A DNA stretch of 35,816 nucleotides from Patescibacteria group bacterium (GTDB lineage: Bacteria; Patescibacteriota; Minisyncoccia; UBA6257; HR35): NCBI GenBank assembly GCA_025060575.1, contig JANXBL010000003.1, positions 1 to 35,816 on the forward strand. The letters are read 5' to 3'. The position numbers and the translations under genes are program-made. The notes under the pieces are model-generated. The model saw only the letters and a list, made by a program, of their open reading frames with translations. It was not told the origin of the DNA and ran no database searches. This document shows, in pieces, positions 17,168 to 25,748 of this stretch; within the stretch, counting starts at the first letter, position 1, and each line of letters starts with the position of its first letter.

Positions 17168-17667
17168 ATCCTTTAGCTCGTTCAGATCAAAGAGTAAGTG
17201 TTTTTATTGATACCCAAAATATTTATCACTCCTCGAAAAATTTATATGACCGTAAAGTTGACTTTAAAAGGTTGGTTGATATATTAGTTGGCGAGAGGAG
17301 CGTGATTAATGTGCTGGCTTATGTCATCAGAGCTGAATTTACACCAAGAGAGATAGATTTTTTTGAGGCACTAGTTAGTCAAGGTATCAGATTACGAATT
17401 AAGGATTTACAAGTATATCCTGATGGGACTAAAAAGGCTGATTGGGATATTGGTATTGCTGTCGATGTCATTAGGTTCAGTCATTTGGTAGATGTAATCG
17501 TTCTAGTCACAGGAGATGGTGACTTTCTACCTTTAGTAGAATATTTACAAGGCCAGGGAAAACAAGTTGAGGTAGCCGGGTTTTCACAAACAACTTCTTC
17601 TCGCCTAAAGGAGTCAGCTGATTTTTATTATGATTTAAGCGAGTTAATTTCGTTTATTCTAATTTGA
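17164..17667 (+). CDS. NYN domain (LabA/DUF88, PIN-like nuclease) protein
   Basis: VFIDTQNIYHS, KKADWDIGIAVDVIR, VDVIVLVTGDGDFLPLVEYLQGQGKQVEVAGF: acidic residues typical of NYN/LabA. Confidence 0.9.
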   Translation: MNPLARSDQRVSVFIDTQNIYHSSKNLYDRKVDFKRLVDILVGERSVINVLAYVIRAEFTPREIDFFEALVSQGIRLRIKDLQVYPDGTKKADWDIGIAVDVIRFSHLVDVIVLVTGDGDFLPLVEYLQGQGKQVEVAGFSQTTSSRLKESADFYYDLSELISFILI

Positions 17668-17683
17668 TTAGATCCAGAATAAA

Positions 17684-19771
17684 ATGGATAAAAAATATAT
17701 TTATCGGTCAGAAAATTACGAGATTGAATTTACTCTGAATGATTGGGCAGAAAGATCTAAAATATCAGTTCTGACAAAAAGCAAAGATACAGTGATATTT
17801 ACGGTTGTTAATTCTGGTAAGGAAATACCAGATTCAGATTTTTTACCATTGACTATTGATTATGATGAAAAATTTTATGCGGGTGGTAAAATTTTTGGTA
17901 GTCGATTTATAAGAAGAGAAGGCAAACCAACCTTAACCTCCATATTAAATTCTAGATTAATTGACAGGAGTATTAGGCCTGCCTTTTTATCTAATTTTCG
18001 CTGTCAATTACATATAGTTAATACACTGCTTTCTTATGATCCAGAAAGCGATCCAGCGGTTTTGGCACTTCTAGGAACTTCTTTTGCGCTTCATCATTTA
18101 GGATTAGACTGGCTAGGTCCGGTAGCAGGAGTAAGGGTTGGATTTGATGGTGAGAGATGGCAAATAAACCCTAAAAACGATCTTAGATCAGGATTATTAG
18201 CAGAAGGAGTGGTATCAGGAACAATTAATAAAATTAATATGATTGAATTAGAAGGAAAGGAAATTGAAGAGCGAGAAATCATCAACGCTCTTAAAATTTC
18301 TTTTTCTGAAATACAAAAAATAAATTCATTTTTTCAGTCAATCGAGATTGAAAAAAATAAAAATGTCCCAAATGATTATCCATCCAAAGAAAATTATAAT
18401 TTCTACTTAGAAGCAGAAAAAATACTAGATAAGTTTTTAGAAGAAAAAAATATTTCTTTGCAAAAAGTCTTATTCTCTCAAGATGAGGGAGATAAAGGTT
18501 GGCAATCAGTAATATCGTCTTTAACAGAGTATGACTTTGGAGAAATAACGCCATATGTTTTGAATGCTCTTCAAAAAAAATTTAAACGAGTTTTTCAAGA
18601 CACAATTCTGAAAGAAAAAATTAGACCAGACGGTAGAAAGTTGACTGAAATTAGAAAAATTTCTGCAGAGCTGGATATTTTACCTCGTGTTCACGGTTCA
18701 GCCATTTTCAAAAGAGGATTAACTCATATTCTTTCAACGCTAACTTTAGCTAGTCCAGGAGAAGAGCTTATTTTGAGAGAGATCGAATATGAAGGGAGTC
18801 GACATTTTATTCATCATTATAATTTTCCTCCCTATTCAGTAGGTGAATTAGGTAGTTCACGCGCCCCTTCGCGAAGAGAAATAGGTCATGGAGAATTAGC
18901 TGAAAAAGCTTTGAGAAATATTGTCCCTTCTCAGGAAGAGTTTCCTTATACTATAAGATTAGTTTCCGAGGTTCTCTCTTCTAATGGTTCGACATCCATG
19001 GGCTCAGTTTGTGCTAGCTCATTAGCCTTAATGGCAGGAGGAGTGCCTCTTAAAAAGCATGTTGCAGGTATAAGCATTGGTTTAGCATATGAAAATGATC
19101 AAGAATATGAATTGCTAACTGATATTCAAGGACCAGAAGATTTTTTTGGAGCAATGGACTTTAAAGTGGCGGGTACAGAGTCGGGAGTAACAGCTATTCA
19201 ATGCGATGTTAAAATTGAGGGGCTGAATATTGAACAAATTGAGAGTGCTTTAGATAGAGCAAAAGATGCCAGGCTAAAAATTATAGATTACCTCAATACT
19301 ATTATCAGCCAACCAAGGAGCAAGCTAAGTCCCTTTGCTCCAAAGGTTGAAAAAGTTAAAATTGATTCTTTCAAGATAGGACTAGTGATAGGGAGTGGAG
19401 GAAGAACGATTAATGATATTATCACTTCCACCAATACCAAGATAGATATTAATCCTGATGGTTTAGTGTATATAAGCGGAGATAATCTTGAGGATGTTTG
19501 TTTAGCTAAGAATTGGATAAAAATTATTAGTGATTCACTGCAGGTGGGAGAAATTATTAAGGGGAAAATTATCAAGATCCTTCCTTTTGGGGCTATAATT
19601 GAATTAGCTCCTCAAAAAACCGCTTTTCTTCATATTTCTGAAATTGCTGATCGAAGGATTGAAAATATTGAAGATGAGATTAAGGTTGGTGAGGAGATGG
19701 ACTTTTTAATAAAAAACATAGCAGAAGACGGGAAAATTTATCTTTCCTTAAAAAATGTCAGACGAGAATGA
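17684..19771 (+). CDS. pnp: Polyribonucleotide nucleotidyltransferase (PNPase)
   Basis: FYAGGKIFGSRFIRREGKP, SRLIDRSIRPAF, RPDGRKLTEIRKISAELDILPRVHGSAIFKRG, GDVMG-equivalent GPEDFFGAMDFKVAGT, C-terminal KH and S1 domains. Confidence 0.97.
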   Translation: MDKKYIYRSENYEIEFTLNDWAERSKISVLTKSKDTVIFTVVNSGKEIPDSDFLPLTIDYDEKFYAGGKIFGSRFIRREGKPTLTSILNSRLIDRSIRPAFLSNFRCQLHIVNTLLSYDPESDPAVLALLGTSFALHHLGLDWLGPVAGVRVGFDGERWQINPKNDLRSGLLAEGVVSGTINKINMIELEGKEIEEREIINALKISFSEIQKINSFFQSIEIEKNKNVPNDYPSKENYNFYLEAEKILDKFLEEKNISLQKVLFSQDEGDKGWQSVISSLTEYDFGEITPYVLNALQKKFKRVFQDTILKEKIRPDGRKLTEIRKISAELDILPRVHGSAIFKRGLTHILSTLTLASPGEELILREIEYEGSRHFIHHYNFPPYSVGELGSSRAPSRREIGHGELAEKALRNIVPSQEEFPYTIRLVSEVLSSNGSTSMGSVCASSLALMAGGVPLKKHVAGISIGLAYENDQEYELLTDIQGPEDFFGAMDFKVAGTESGVTAIQCDVKIEGLNIEQIESALDRAKDARLKIIDYLNTIISQPRSKLSPFAPKVEKVKIDSFKIGLVIGSGGRTINDIITSTNTKIDINPDGLVYISGDNLEDVCLAKNWIKIISDSLQVGEIIKGKIIKILPFGAIIELAPQKTAFLHISEIADRRIENIEDEIKVGEEMDFLIKNIAEDGKIYLSLKNVRRE

Positions 19772-21578
19772 AAAGAAAATAAATTATAAAATTCTAACTG
19801 CTGATCATCTTCTTGAGGGGACAGAGGCTGAAAGTAAAGAAGCAATATTTAAAGATAGGGTAAATGTTGAACCAGAAGTGGTCAAAAAAGTTGATTCTTC
19901 TGCGGAAATAACACGCGAAGAGCCTAATCTTGATCAAGAAAAAATTGAGTTCGAAACTAAATTAGAAAGTGGAGTGGTCCATCCTACTTCAGAAGAGATT
20001 TTACCTGCCGTTGATTTTCAGCCGACATCATTAACATCAACATCACCAATAACCATCGAAGAACAGCCAGCCATTACGAAAGAAACTCTACAACCTGAAT
20101 ATTTCTCACCTTCTTCTACTTTGCCATCAGAAGAAACACCAGCTAAACCAAAATTTGAAATTATAAAACAGGAAGAGCTAATCTCAGAAGATGCTCCTCA
20201 ACTTAAGAAGACAACTCCAGAACTAAAAAGAAGAAAAATTGATTTTAAATTATTGTTACGCTTTATTCTTCCCATTGCTGGTGGTTTAGTGTTGGTTGGC
20301 TTTATTATGGTTTTTAAGCCTTATCAAAAATTTATTTTCTCGCCTAAGTCAAACAATAATCAAACAAGCTCAGTTGAAGACTTAGCTATAAGATTGCCAG
20401 AAATAAAAACTACTTCTGAGCCTTTGATTATTATAACTTCTGCTAAAGAAATGGTGACTTCTTCAATCTCTACTTCAACAATCTCCACAATGACTACTCC
20501 CACTCTGCCATTGGAAACAACTTCCATTGTTATTTTACCTCCTTTAATCAAGGCGACAGATTCTATTCCTACGCCAACAAAAGTAACATCTACCGAGACA
20601 TTATCAACAAATGAAAATCAAACTTCAACTAGCACCAAGACAACATCTGCTATACCTTCTGTTAAAACACCTCAAAAATCTACCTTTATCGTTGCTACTT
20701 CTCTTTTACCAACTTTTCAACCTTCATCAGCTCAAACCACAACAAAAACAACTACCTTATCTTCGGCAACAAACGCTACTTTGACAATAACCACCAAAAC
20801 TGATGGTTCAGCTAAAACAGAATCAAAAACCTCTCGTAAGGTAAGCATCAAGACAAAAACTTCCTCCATTCCTGAGATTAAGTTAAGCACTACTTCAGTT
20901 CCTGATACAACTGTCACTAAGCAAGAATTAATTCCAACAACATCTGATCAATTGGAGAAGTTGATAACATCAAATCAACAGAATACTTTTTCACTTTCAA
21001 ACCTACCAGCTGAAATCATTACTTTTCCCGATATTGAAGAGAGAAAACTGGAATTAAAGGAGGTCAATTTTTCAGAATTAGAAAAAAACCTTGTATCCTT
21101 TATAGCAAGGCAAGATTTCTATTCTTTAATGATAAACCTTAAAATTTTAGTTAATGAACAAATCGTTCCATGGGATTTGGTATTTTCCTACTTTATTAGA
21201 CCAACGAAAATTAAAGAAACAGATTTCAATCTTTTTAAACAATCGCTAACTAATAAAATGGCTTTGCTAATTTATTATGGTCATACTAGAGAATATCCTA
21301 TTTTGATTTTTGAGACCAAAGACTCCAAGGTGGCAAGACTTTTTAATAATCAATGGATGAAAGGAGCAATGTCAAGTGATTTACAGACATTATTTTTAGG
21401 AGCTACCAGTGGTAAAGTAACTTCTCGTTTCACCACTAAGAAATTTAACAATGTGAGCTATAATATAATTTATTTCCAAAATAACTTTCAACTATGCTGG
21501 CTTGTTTTCCATAACTATGTAGTATACTCATCAAGCGAGGAAGGCTTAAAAAAAGTTATGTATTATTTATCAAAATGA
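19755..21578 (+). CDS. Single-pass membrane protein: acidic N-terminus, TM, long Thr/Ser-rich linker, globular C-terminus
   Basis: TM segment FILPIAGGLVLVGFIMVF; long T/S/P-rich tract; conserved-looking C-terminal ~170 aa. Confidence 0.75.
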   Translation: MSDENEKKINYKILTADHLLEGTEAESKEAIFKDRVNVEPEVVKKVDSSAEITREEPNLDQEKIEFETKLESGVVHPTSEEILPAVDFQPTSLTSTSPITIEEQPAITKETLQPEYFSPSSTLPSEETPAKPKFEIIKQEELISEDAPQLKKTTPELKRRKIDFKLLLRFILPIAGGLVLVGFIMVFKPYQKFIFSPKSNNNQTSSVEDLAIRLPEIKTTSEPLIIITSAKEMVTSSISTSTISTMTTPTLPLETTSIVILPPLIKATDSIPTPTKVTSTETLSTNENQTSTSTKTTSAIPSVKTPQKSTFIVATSLLPTFQPSSAQTTTKTTTLSSATNATLTITTKTDGSAKTESKTSRKVSIKTKTSSIPEIKLSTTSVPDTTVTKQELIPTTSDQLEKLITSNQQNTFSLSNLPAEIITFPDIEERKLELKEVNFSELEKNLVSFIARQDFYSLMINLKILVNEQIVPWDLVFSYFIRPTKIKETDFNLFKQSLTNKMALLIYYGHTREYPILIFETKDSKVARLFNNQWMKGAMSSDLQTLFLGATSGKVTSRFTTKKFNNVSYNIIYFQNNFQLCWLVFHNYVVYSSSEEGLKKVMYYLSK

Positions 21579-21913
21579 CTATTAACTTTGAGGAGCTAAG
21601 GGAAAAATTGATCAAGGAAAAAGAAGAGATAGTTTTAATCTTAGAAGTGCTAGGGAAAGCAGTAAGGGATTCAGTAAGTGAAGTTGTTTCATCAAGTGAT
21701 GAAATCGCCGATAAGTACGAACTAAAACAAGAAATTCATGTTCAAAAAGAGGTTTTGGAGGAAAAATTAGAGAAAATAGAACAAGCCTTAAAGAGGATAG
21801 AAAGTGGTACTTATGGTAGATGTACCCGATGTGGTCAAGCGATTGAGGATGCTAGGTTAATGATTGATCCTGCTGCTGATCTTTGTAGAAGTTGTGCCCT
21901 AAAGACTATCTAG
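21575..21913 (+). CDS. TraR/DksA family C4 zinc-finger protein
   Basis: Coiled-coil N-terminus and YGRCTRCGQAIEDARLMIDPAADLCRSCA. Confidence 0.92.
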   Translation: MTINFEELREKLIKEKEEIVLILEVLGKAVRDSVSEVVSSSDEIADKYELKQEIHVQKEVLEEKLEKIEQALKRIESGTYGRCTRCGQAIEDARLMIDPAADLCRSCALKTI

Positions 21914-22916
21914 GGAAAACTTCTATCTTGTCAACTTCTACAGCTGAGGATAGATTAAAGTAACCAGCAAGGGCGATATTTATGCCGTTATCAGTGGCCA
22001 GAGACTTTTGGGGAAAATAGATGGGGATCTCAGGCATTGCTTTTTTGAACATTCTCTTAAAAGTTTGATTAGCACTGACTCCTCCACTAACAATGAGCGT
22101 CTTAACTTTAAAATCGCGACTCGCTTTTTTCATTTTATAGATAATTATTTCAAAGATGGTTTTTTGTAAAGAAGCACAAAGATCGTTAACTGTTCCTTCA
22201 TCTAGCTTGCCATATTTTTTTATTTGAGATACAAGATCGATGAAGGCTGTTTTCAGACCAGCAAAGCTAAATTGATATCCTTTTTGAAGTAGTGGTTTAG
22301 GTAGGGAAAAAAATTTTTTAGCCATTTTGGCTCTTCTTTCTATTTCTGGACCACCTGGATAACCCAACCCTAGAGCGCGAGCACATTTATCTAGGCATTC
22401 GCCAGCTGCGTCATCGACTGTTTCTCCTATTTTTCTTCTTTCGTTCCATGATTTAAAGACATAGAGAGTAGTATGACCTCCAGAAACTACCAAGACAAGA
22501 GCAGGAAAATTGATAGTAATAAATTTTTGCCATTGCTGAGTTTTTTTTCTGATTAGAACAGAGTACCAATGAGCTGAAAGATGATTTACAGGAATGACTT
22601 TTTTGTTGAGGTTTTTAGCTAATTCTTGAATAAATTTTTTTCCAGCTAGCAATGATGGCAAAAGGCCTGGCCCCACACTAAAGGCTAGGTAGTCAACTTT
22701 CTCTAGTTCAAAGCTGTTCTTAATTCTTTTAAATAAAAAAGGTAAATTTTTTTCATGCTCTCTTGCTGCTAGTATCGGTACTACTCCTCCATAAGGTTGG
22801 TGAATTTTTACTTGGGATGACAATTGATTATCAATTATCTTAACTCTGTTTTCTTTAACTTCAATTAGCCCTAGACCAGTTTCATCGCAAGTTGTTTCAA
22901 TTCCTAGTATGTACAT
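21906..22916 (-). CDS. tsaD: tRNA N6-adenosine threonylcarbamoyltransferase TsaD
   Basis: ILGIETTCDETGLG, YGGVVPILAAREHEKNLPFL, NHLSAHWYS, VSGGHTTLY, DDAAGECLDKCARALGLGYPGGPEIE, VSGGVSANQ. Confidence 0.96.
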   Translation of the reverse strand: MYILGIETTCDETGLGLIEVKENRVKIIDNQLSSQVKIHQPYGGVVPILAAREHEKNLPFLFKRIKNSFELEKVDYLAFSVGPGLLPSLLAGKKFIQELAKNLNKKVIPVNHLSAHWYSVLIRKKTQQWQKFITINFPALVLVVSGGHTTLYVFKSWNERRKIGETVDDAAGECLDKCARALGLGYPGGPEIERRAKMAKKFFSLPKPLLQKGYQFSFAGLKTAFIDLVSQIKKYGKLDEGTVNDLCASLQKTIFEIIIYKMKKASRDFKVKTLIVSGGVSANQTFKRMFKKAMPEIPIYFPQKSLATDNGINIALAGYFNLSSAVEVDKIEVFPR

Positions 22917-22981
22917 TTTCTGTCAAAAATTTAAGATTAATACTATGATATAATTATAATTATAAGCTGATAGAGGATAAA

Positions 22982-23467
22982 ATTTTAAAATTGAAACCAG
23001 ATAAAGTGAGATTGATAGGCAATGATGATAGACAAAGAGGCGTTTTTAGTTTGGAAGAAGCAAAAGAGATTGCTGAAAAAGAGGGATATGACTTGATTTT
23101 AGTTAATGCCAAACAGCAACCGGTAGTAGTAAAGCTAGTAGATTACGGAGCCTACATTTATCAAAAGGAAAAAAAACTTAAGAATATTAAGAAGCAGAAA
23201 GAAACTAAAGAGGTGAGAATTAGTTTTACTGAGGCACCTTATGATTTGAAGAGAAAAGCTGAATTGAGTAGAAAATTTCTTGAAGATGGGCACCAAGTTC
23301 AGATTAAATTGCTTCTCAAAGGTAGAGAAAGAAATTTTCAAGACTTGGCTGATGAGAAATTAAATAATTTTTTAAAAATGATAAGCGAAATAGTCAAATT
23401 TACCGTCAACCAACCGATTAAGAAAACAAATAATTTTTTAATGATTATTATCAGTCCAAGTAAATGA
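22982..23467 (+). CDS. infC: Translation initiation factor IF-3 (start codon non-ATG: ATT at 22982 or TTG at 22991)
   Basis: KVRLIGNDDRQRGVFSLEEAKEIAEKEGYDLILVNAKQQPVVVKLVDYGAYIYQKEKK and IF3-C domain. The ORF track uses TTG at 22991; GAGG at 22973-22976 is better spaced for ATT at 22982. Confidence 0.92.
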   Translation: MLKLKPDKVRLIGNDDRQRGVFSLEEAKEIAEKEGYDLILVNAKQQPVVVKLVDYGAYIYQKEKKLKNIKKQKETKEVRISFTEAPYDLKRKAELSRKFLEDGHQVQIKLLLKGRERNFQDLADEKLNNFLKMISEIVKFTVNQPIKKTNNFLMIIISPSK

Positions 23468-23661
23468 AAAGCAAATTAACCACAATGGCTAAAATTAGAA
23501 AATCATTTTTAAAAAGGTTTAGAATTACAGCTAGGGGTAAGATTTTAAGAAGAACAAGAGGCCAAAGCCACTCTTTTGTTAAAAAAGAGACCGAACATCT
23601 TCTAAGGAGGAAAAGGCTAAAATTAGCCAATAAGTTAGTTTTAGAATACAAGAACTATTGA
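23464..23661 (+). CDS. rpmI: 50S ribosomal protein L35
   Basis: MAKIRKSFLKRFRITARGKILRRTRGQSHSFVKKETEHLLRRKRL resembles L35; position directly after infC. The start may be the internal Met at 23485. Confidence 0.85.
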   Translation: MKSKLTTMAKIRKSFLKRFRITARGKILRRTRGQSHSFVKKETEHLLRRKRLKLANKLVLEYKNY

Positions 23662-23673
23662 GCATTTTTTAAA

Positions 23674-24237
23674 ATGGAGATTATATTTCCTCAAATAAAA
23701 GTTGTTATCTCCGGTGCAGCTGTCAGCTCTCCTTGTCGAGAAGATATTTATGAGTTGTCATATGAAGTTGGCAAAGAGTTAGCTAAAAAAAATTGCGTAG
23801 TATTGACAGGAGCAACAACCGGTGTTCCATTATGGGTAGCTAAGGGTGCCTTTGAAAATGGTGCTCTTGTTGTTGGTATTTCTCCTGCTCGAAGCTATCG
23901 CGAGCATACCAAGTTATATAAACTACCTGTTGATTACCATAATTTAATTTTGTATAGCGGTGAAGGATATAGTGGTAGAAATCTTTTGCTAGTTAAGATG
24001 GGAGACGGAGCGATTTTTCTTTGTGGTCGTACTGGTACTTTAAATGAGTTTTCTGCTGCCTTTGAAGAAGAAAAGCCAATTGCCGTTTTGACAGGATCAG
24101 GTGGGGTAGAAAAATATTTTTCTGAATTAATCATGGTTTCTCAAAAAGGTGAAGGCAAGATAATTTGGGAAAGTGATCCTAAAATTTTAGTAGAAAAATT
24201 TGTCTCTCTTTTGAGAGAAGAAATTAACAATGCTTGA
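23674..24237 (+). CDS. SLOG/LOG-like nucleotide-binding protein (TIGR00725-like, 'lysine decarboxylase' superfamily)
   Basis: VVISGAAVSSP, VVLTGATTGVPLWVAKGAFENGALVVGISPA, FLCGRTGTLNEFSAAFEEEKPIAVL. Confidence 0.8.
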   Translation: MEIIFPQIKVVISGAAVSSPCREDIYELSYEVGKELAKKNCVVLTGATTGVPLWVAKGAFENGALVVGISPARSYREHTKLYKLPVDYHNLILYSGEGYSGRNLLLVKMGDGAIFLCGRTGTLNEFSAAFEEEKPIAVLTGSGGVEKYFSELIMVSQKGEGKIIWESDPKILVEKFVSLLREEINNA

Positions 24238-24652
24238 GTCAATAATTGTTAGGTTGATTCTTTCTCTCTTGTTAGGCGCCTTAATCGGGGCTGAAAGAAG
24301 CTTTATTGGCAAACAAGCAGGACTAAGAACTTTTGCTTTAGTTTCTATGGGAGCCTGTCTCTTTACCTATTTGGGTTTGAGCTTAGAACCCTCTAATCCT
24401 TCGCGGGTATTATCTAATTTAGTGGTGGGTGTAAGTTTTCTTGGAGCAGGCATCATTTTCGTTCATCAAGAAAGAGTTGTCGGTTTAACTACTGCTGCTT
24501 CATTATGGACAACAACCGCAATTGGTGCTGCGGTTGGTATGGGCTATGTTAAAGAAGCAATATTTGTTACAATTTTAACTTTAGCAATTTTATGGTTGCT
24601 AGTGTATGTTGAGAAGCTTATTCGAAGATCAGACGATGAGCAACGAGGTTAA
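24230..24652 (+). CDS. MgtC/SapB family membrane protein
   Basis: RLILSLLLGALIGAERSFIGKQAGLRTFALVSMGACLFTYLGL, FLGAGIIF, GLTTAASLWTTTAIGAAVGMGY. Confidence 0.93.
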   Translation: MLESIIVRLILSLLLGALIGAERSFIGKQAGLRTFALVSMGACLFTYLGLSLEPSNPSRVLSNLVVGVSFLGAGIIFVHQERVVGLTTAASLWTTTAIGAAVGMGYVKEAIFVTILTLAILWLLVYVEKLIRRSDDEQRG

Positions 24653-25748
24653 ATCATTTTTTATTATTGTTAGTACTATCATTGGTTTAGGTGTTTTCAC
24701 TTTACCTGACACATTTGCTAAAAGTGGTTATTTTTTTTTGATTTGGTTAGTTTTTTGGTTCTTTGCCTTTTTGATTTTACATCTTATGTGGGGAGAAATC
24801 TTGCTTCAGACTGAAGAAAAGCACAATCTTCCGGGGTTAACATCTATCTACCTTGATCCTCGTCTTAAGCACATAGTTTGGTTATTTGATTTTTTGGGTT
24901 TGATGGGAGTTTTTTTGGTATACTTCATTTTTTTGGTAAAGTTTTGGCAATTAATACTTCCAGATCTTAGTCCTTTTTGGCTTAAATTAGCTTTTGCTCT
25001 TTTCAATATATACTTTATCATTAAAGATATTTCAATATTTTCTAAATTCGAAGTAATTCTAGGGCTAGCAATTGGAATTATTTTCCTTACTATCTCGATT
25101 TTTCTTTTGCCTCATTTTAAGTTTGATAATATTATGTCAATTTTGGATCAAGGAAGAGAACCATTTTTACCCTATGGCATTATTCTTTTTGCTCTCTCTG
25201 GTACCTCTGCCTTACCAATCGTTTATGATTTAATTGGTAAAAACAGAACTTCATATCTGAAGGTTAATTTTTATTCTTTGTTATTTGTAACGGCTATTTA
25301 TTTTCTCTATGTTTTTTCTGTCAGCGGAGTGTTAGGAATTTCAGCAAGCGAAGAATCTTTACAAAGTTTAAGTTCTCACCTTCCTAAGTTATTTTTAATA
25401 ATTACAATTATTCTAGTTACTCTTAATATTACCTTTATTGATATGGCCTTTTACTTAAAGAGGGGTTTAATTTTCGATTATCAACTATCTCCTAAGTTAG
25501 CTAATTTTATTATTGCCCTCTCAACACTTTCATTGATTTTTTGGCAAATTGATAATTTAATTTATCTTATCGATTTTATCAGTTCCTTCTTTTTAGCTTT
25601 TAATCTTCTTATAGCCTGTCTTATCTATTTAAAATTAAAGAAAAGATTATTTTTTAATTTTCCTAAGGTAGCGGTCACATTTTTAATATTAGTTTTTCTG
25701 AGTGGAATAATATGGCATATTTTCGTTCGAATAAAGGATTTAGTCTGA
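24636..25748 (+). CDS. APC-superfamily amino acid permease-like membrane protein
   Basis: STIIGLGVFTLPDTFAKSGYFFLI; about 10-11 TM segments. The ORF track begins at 24606; MSNEVKSFF at 24636 is a more likely start. Confidence 0.8.
   Translation: MSNEVKSFFIIVSTIIGLGVFTLPDTFAKSGYFFLIWLVFWFFAFLILHLMWGEILLQTEEKHNLPGLTSIYLDPRLKHIVWLFDFLGLMGVFLVYFIFLVKFWQLILPDLSPFWLKLAFALFNIYFIIKDISIFSKFEVILGLAIGIIFLTISIFLLPHFKFDNIMSILDQGREPFLPYGIILFALSGTSALPIVYDLIGKNRTSYLKVNFYSLLFVTAIYFLYVFSVSGVLGISASEESLQSLSSHLPKLFLIITIILVTLNITFIDMAFYLKRGLIFDYQLSPKLANFIIALSTLSLIFWQIDNLIYLIDFISSFFLAFNLLIACLIYLKLKKRLFFNFPKVAVTFLILVFLSGIIWHIFVRIKDLV

Noticed and set aside
18094-19575. Minus-strand ORFs within pnp
   Set aside because: Shadow ORFs of a conserved gene.
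20360-20917. Minus-strand Val/Ile-rich ORFs opposite the Thr/Ser-rich linker
   Set aside because: Low-complexity shadow translations of the T/S codons.
23135-24134. Minus-strand ORFs in the infC/rpmI/LOG region
   Set aside because: Antisense to conserved genes, no motifs.
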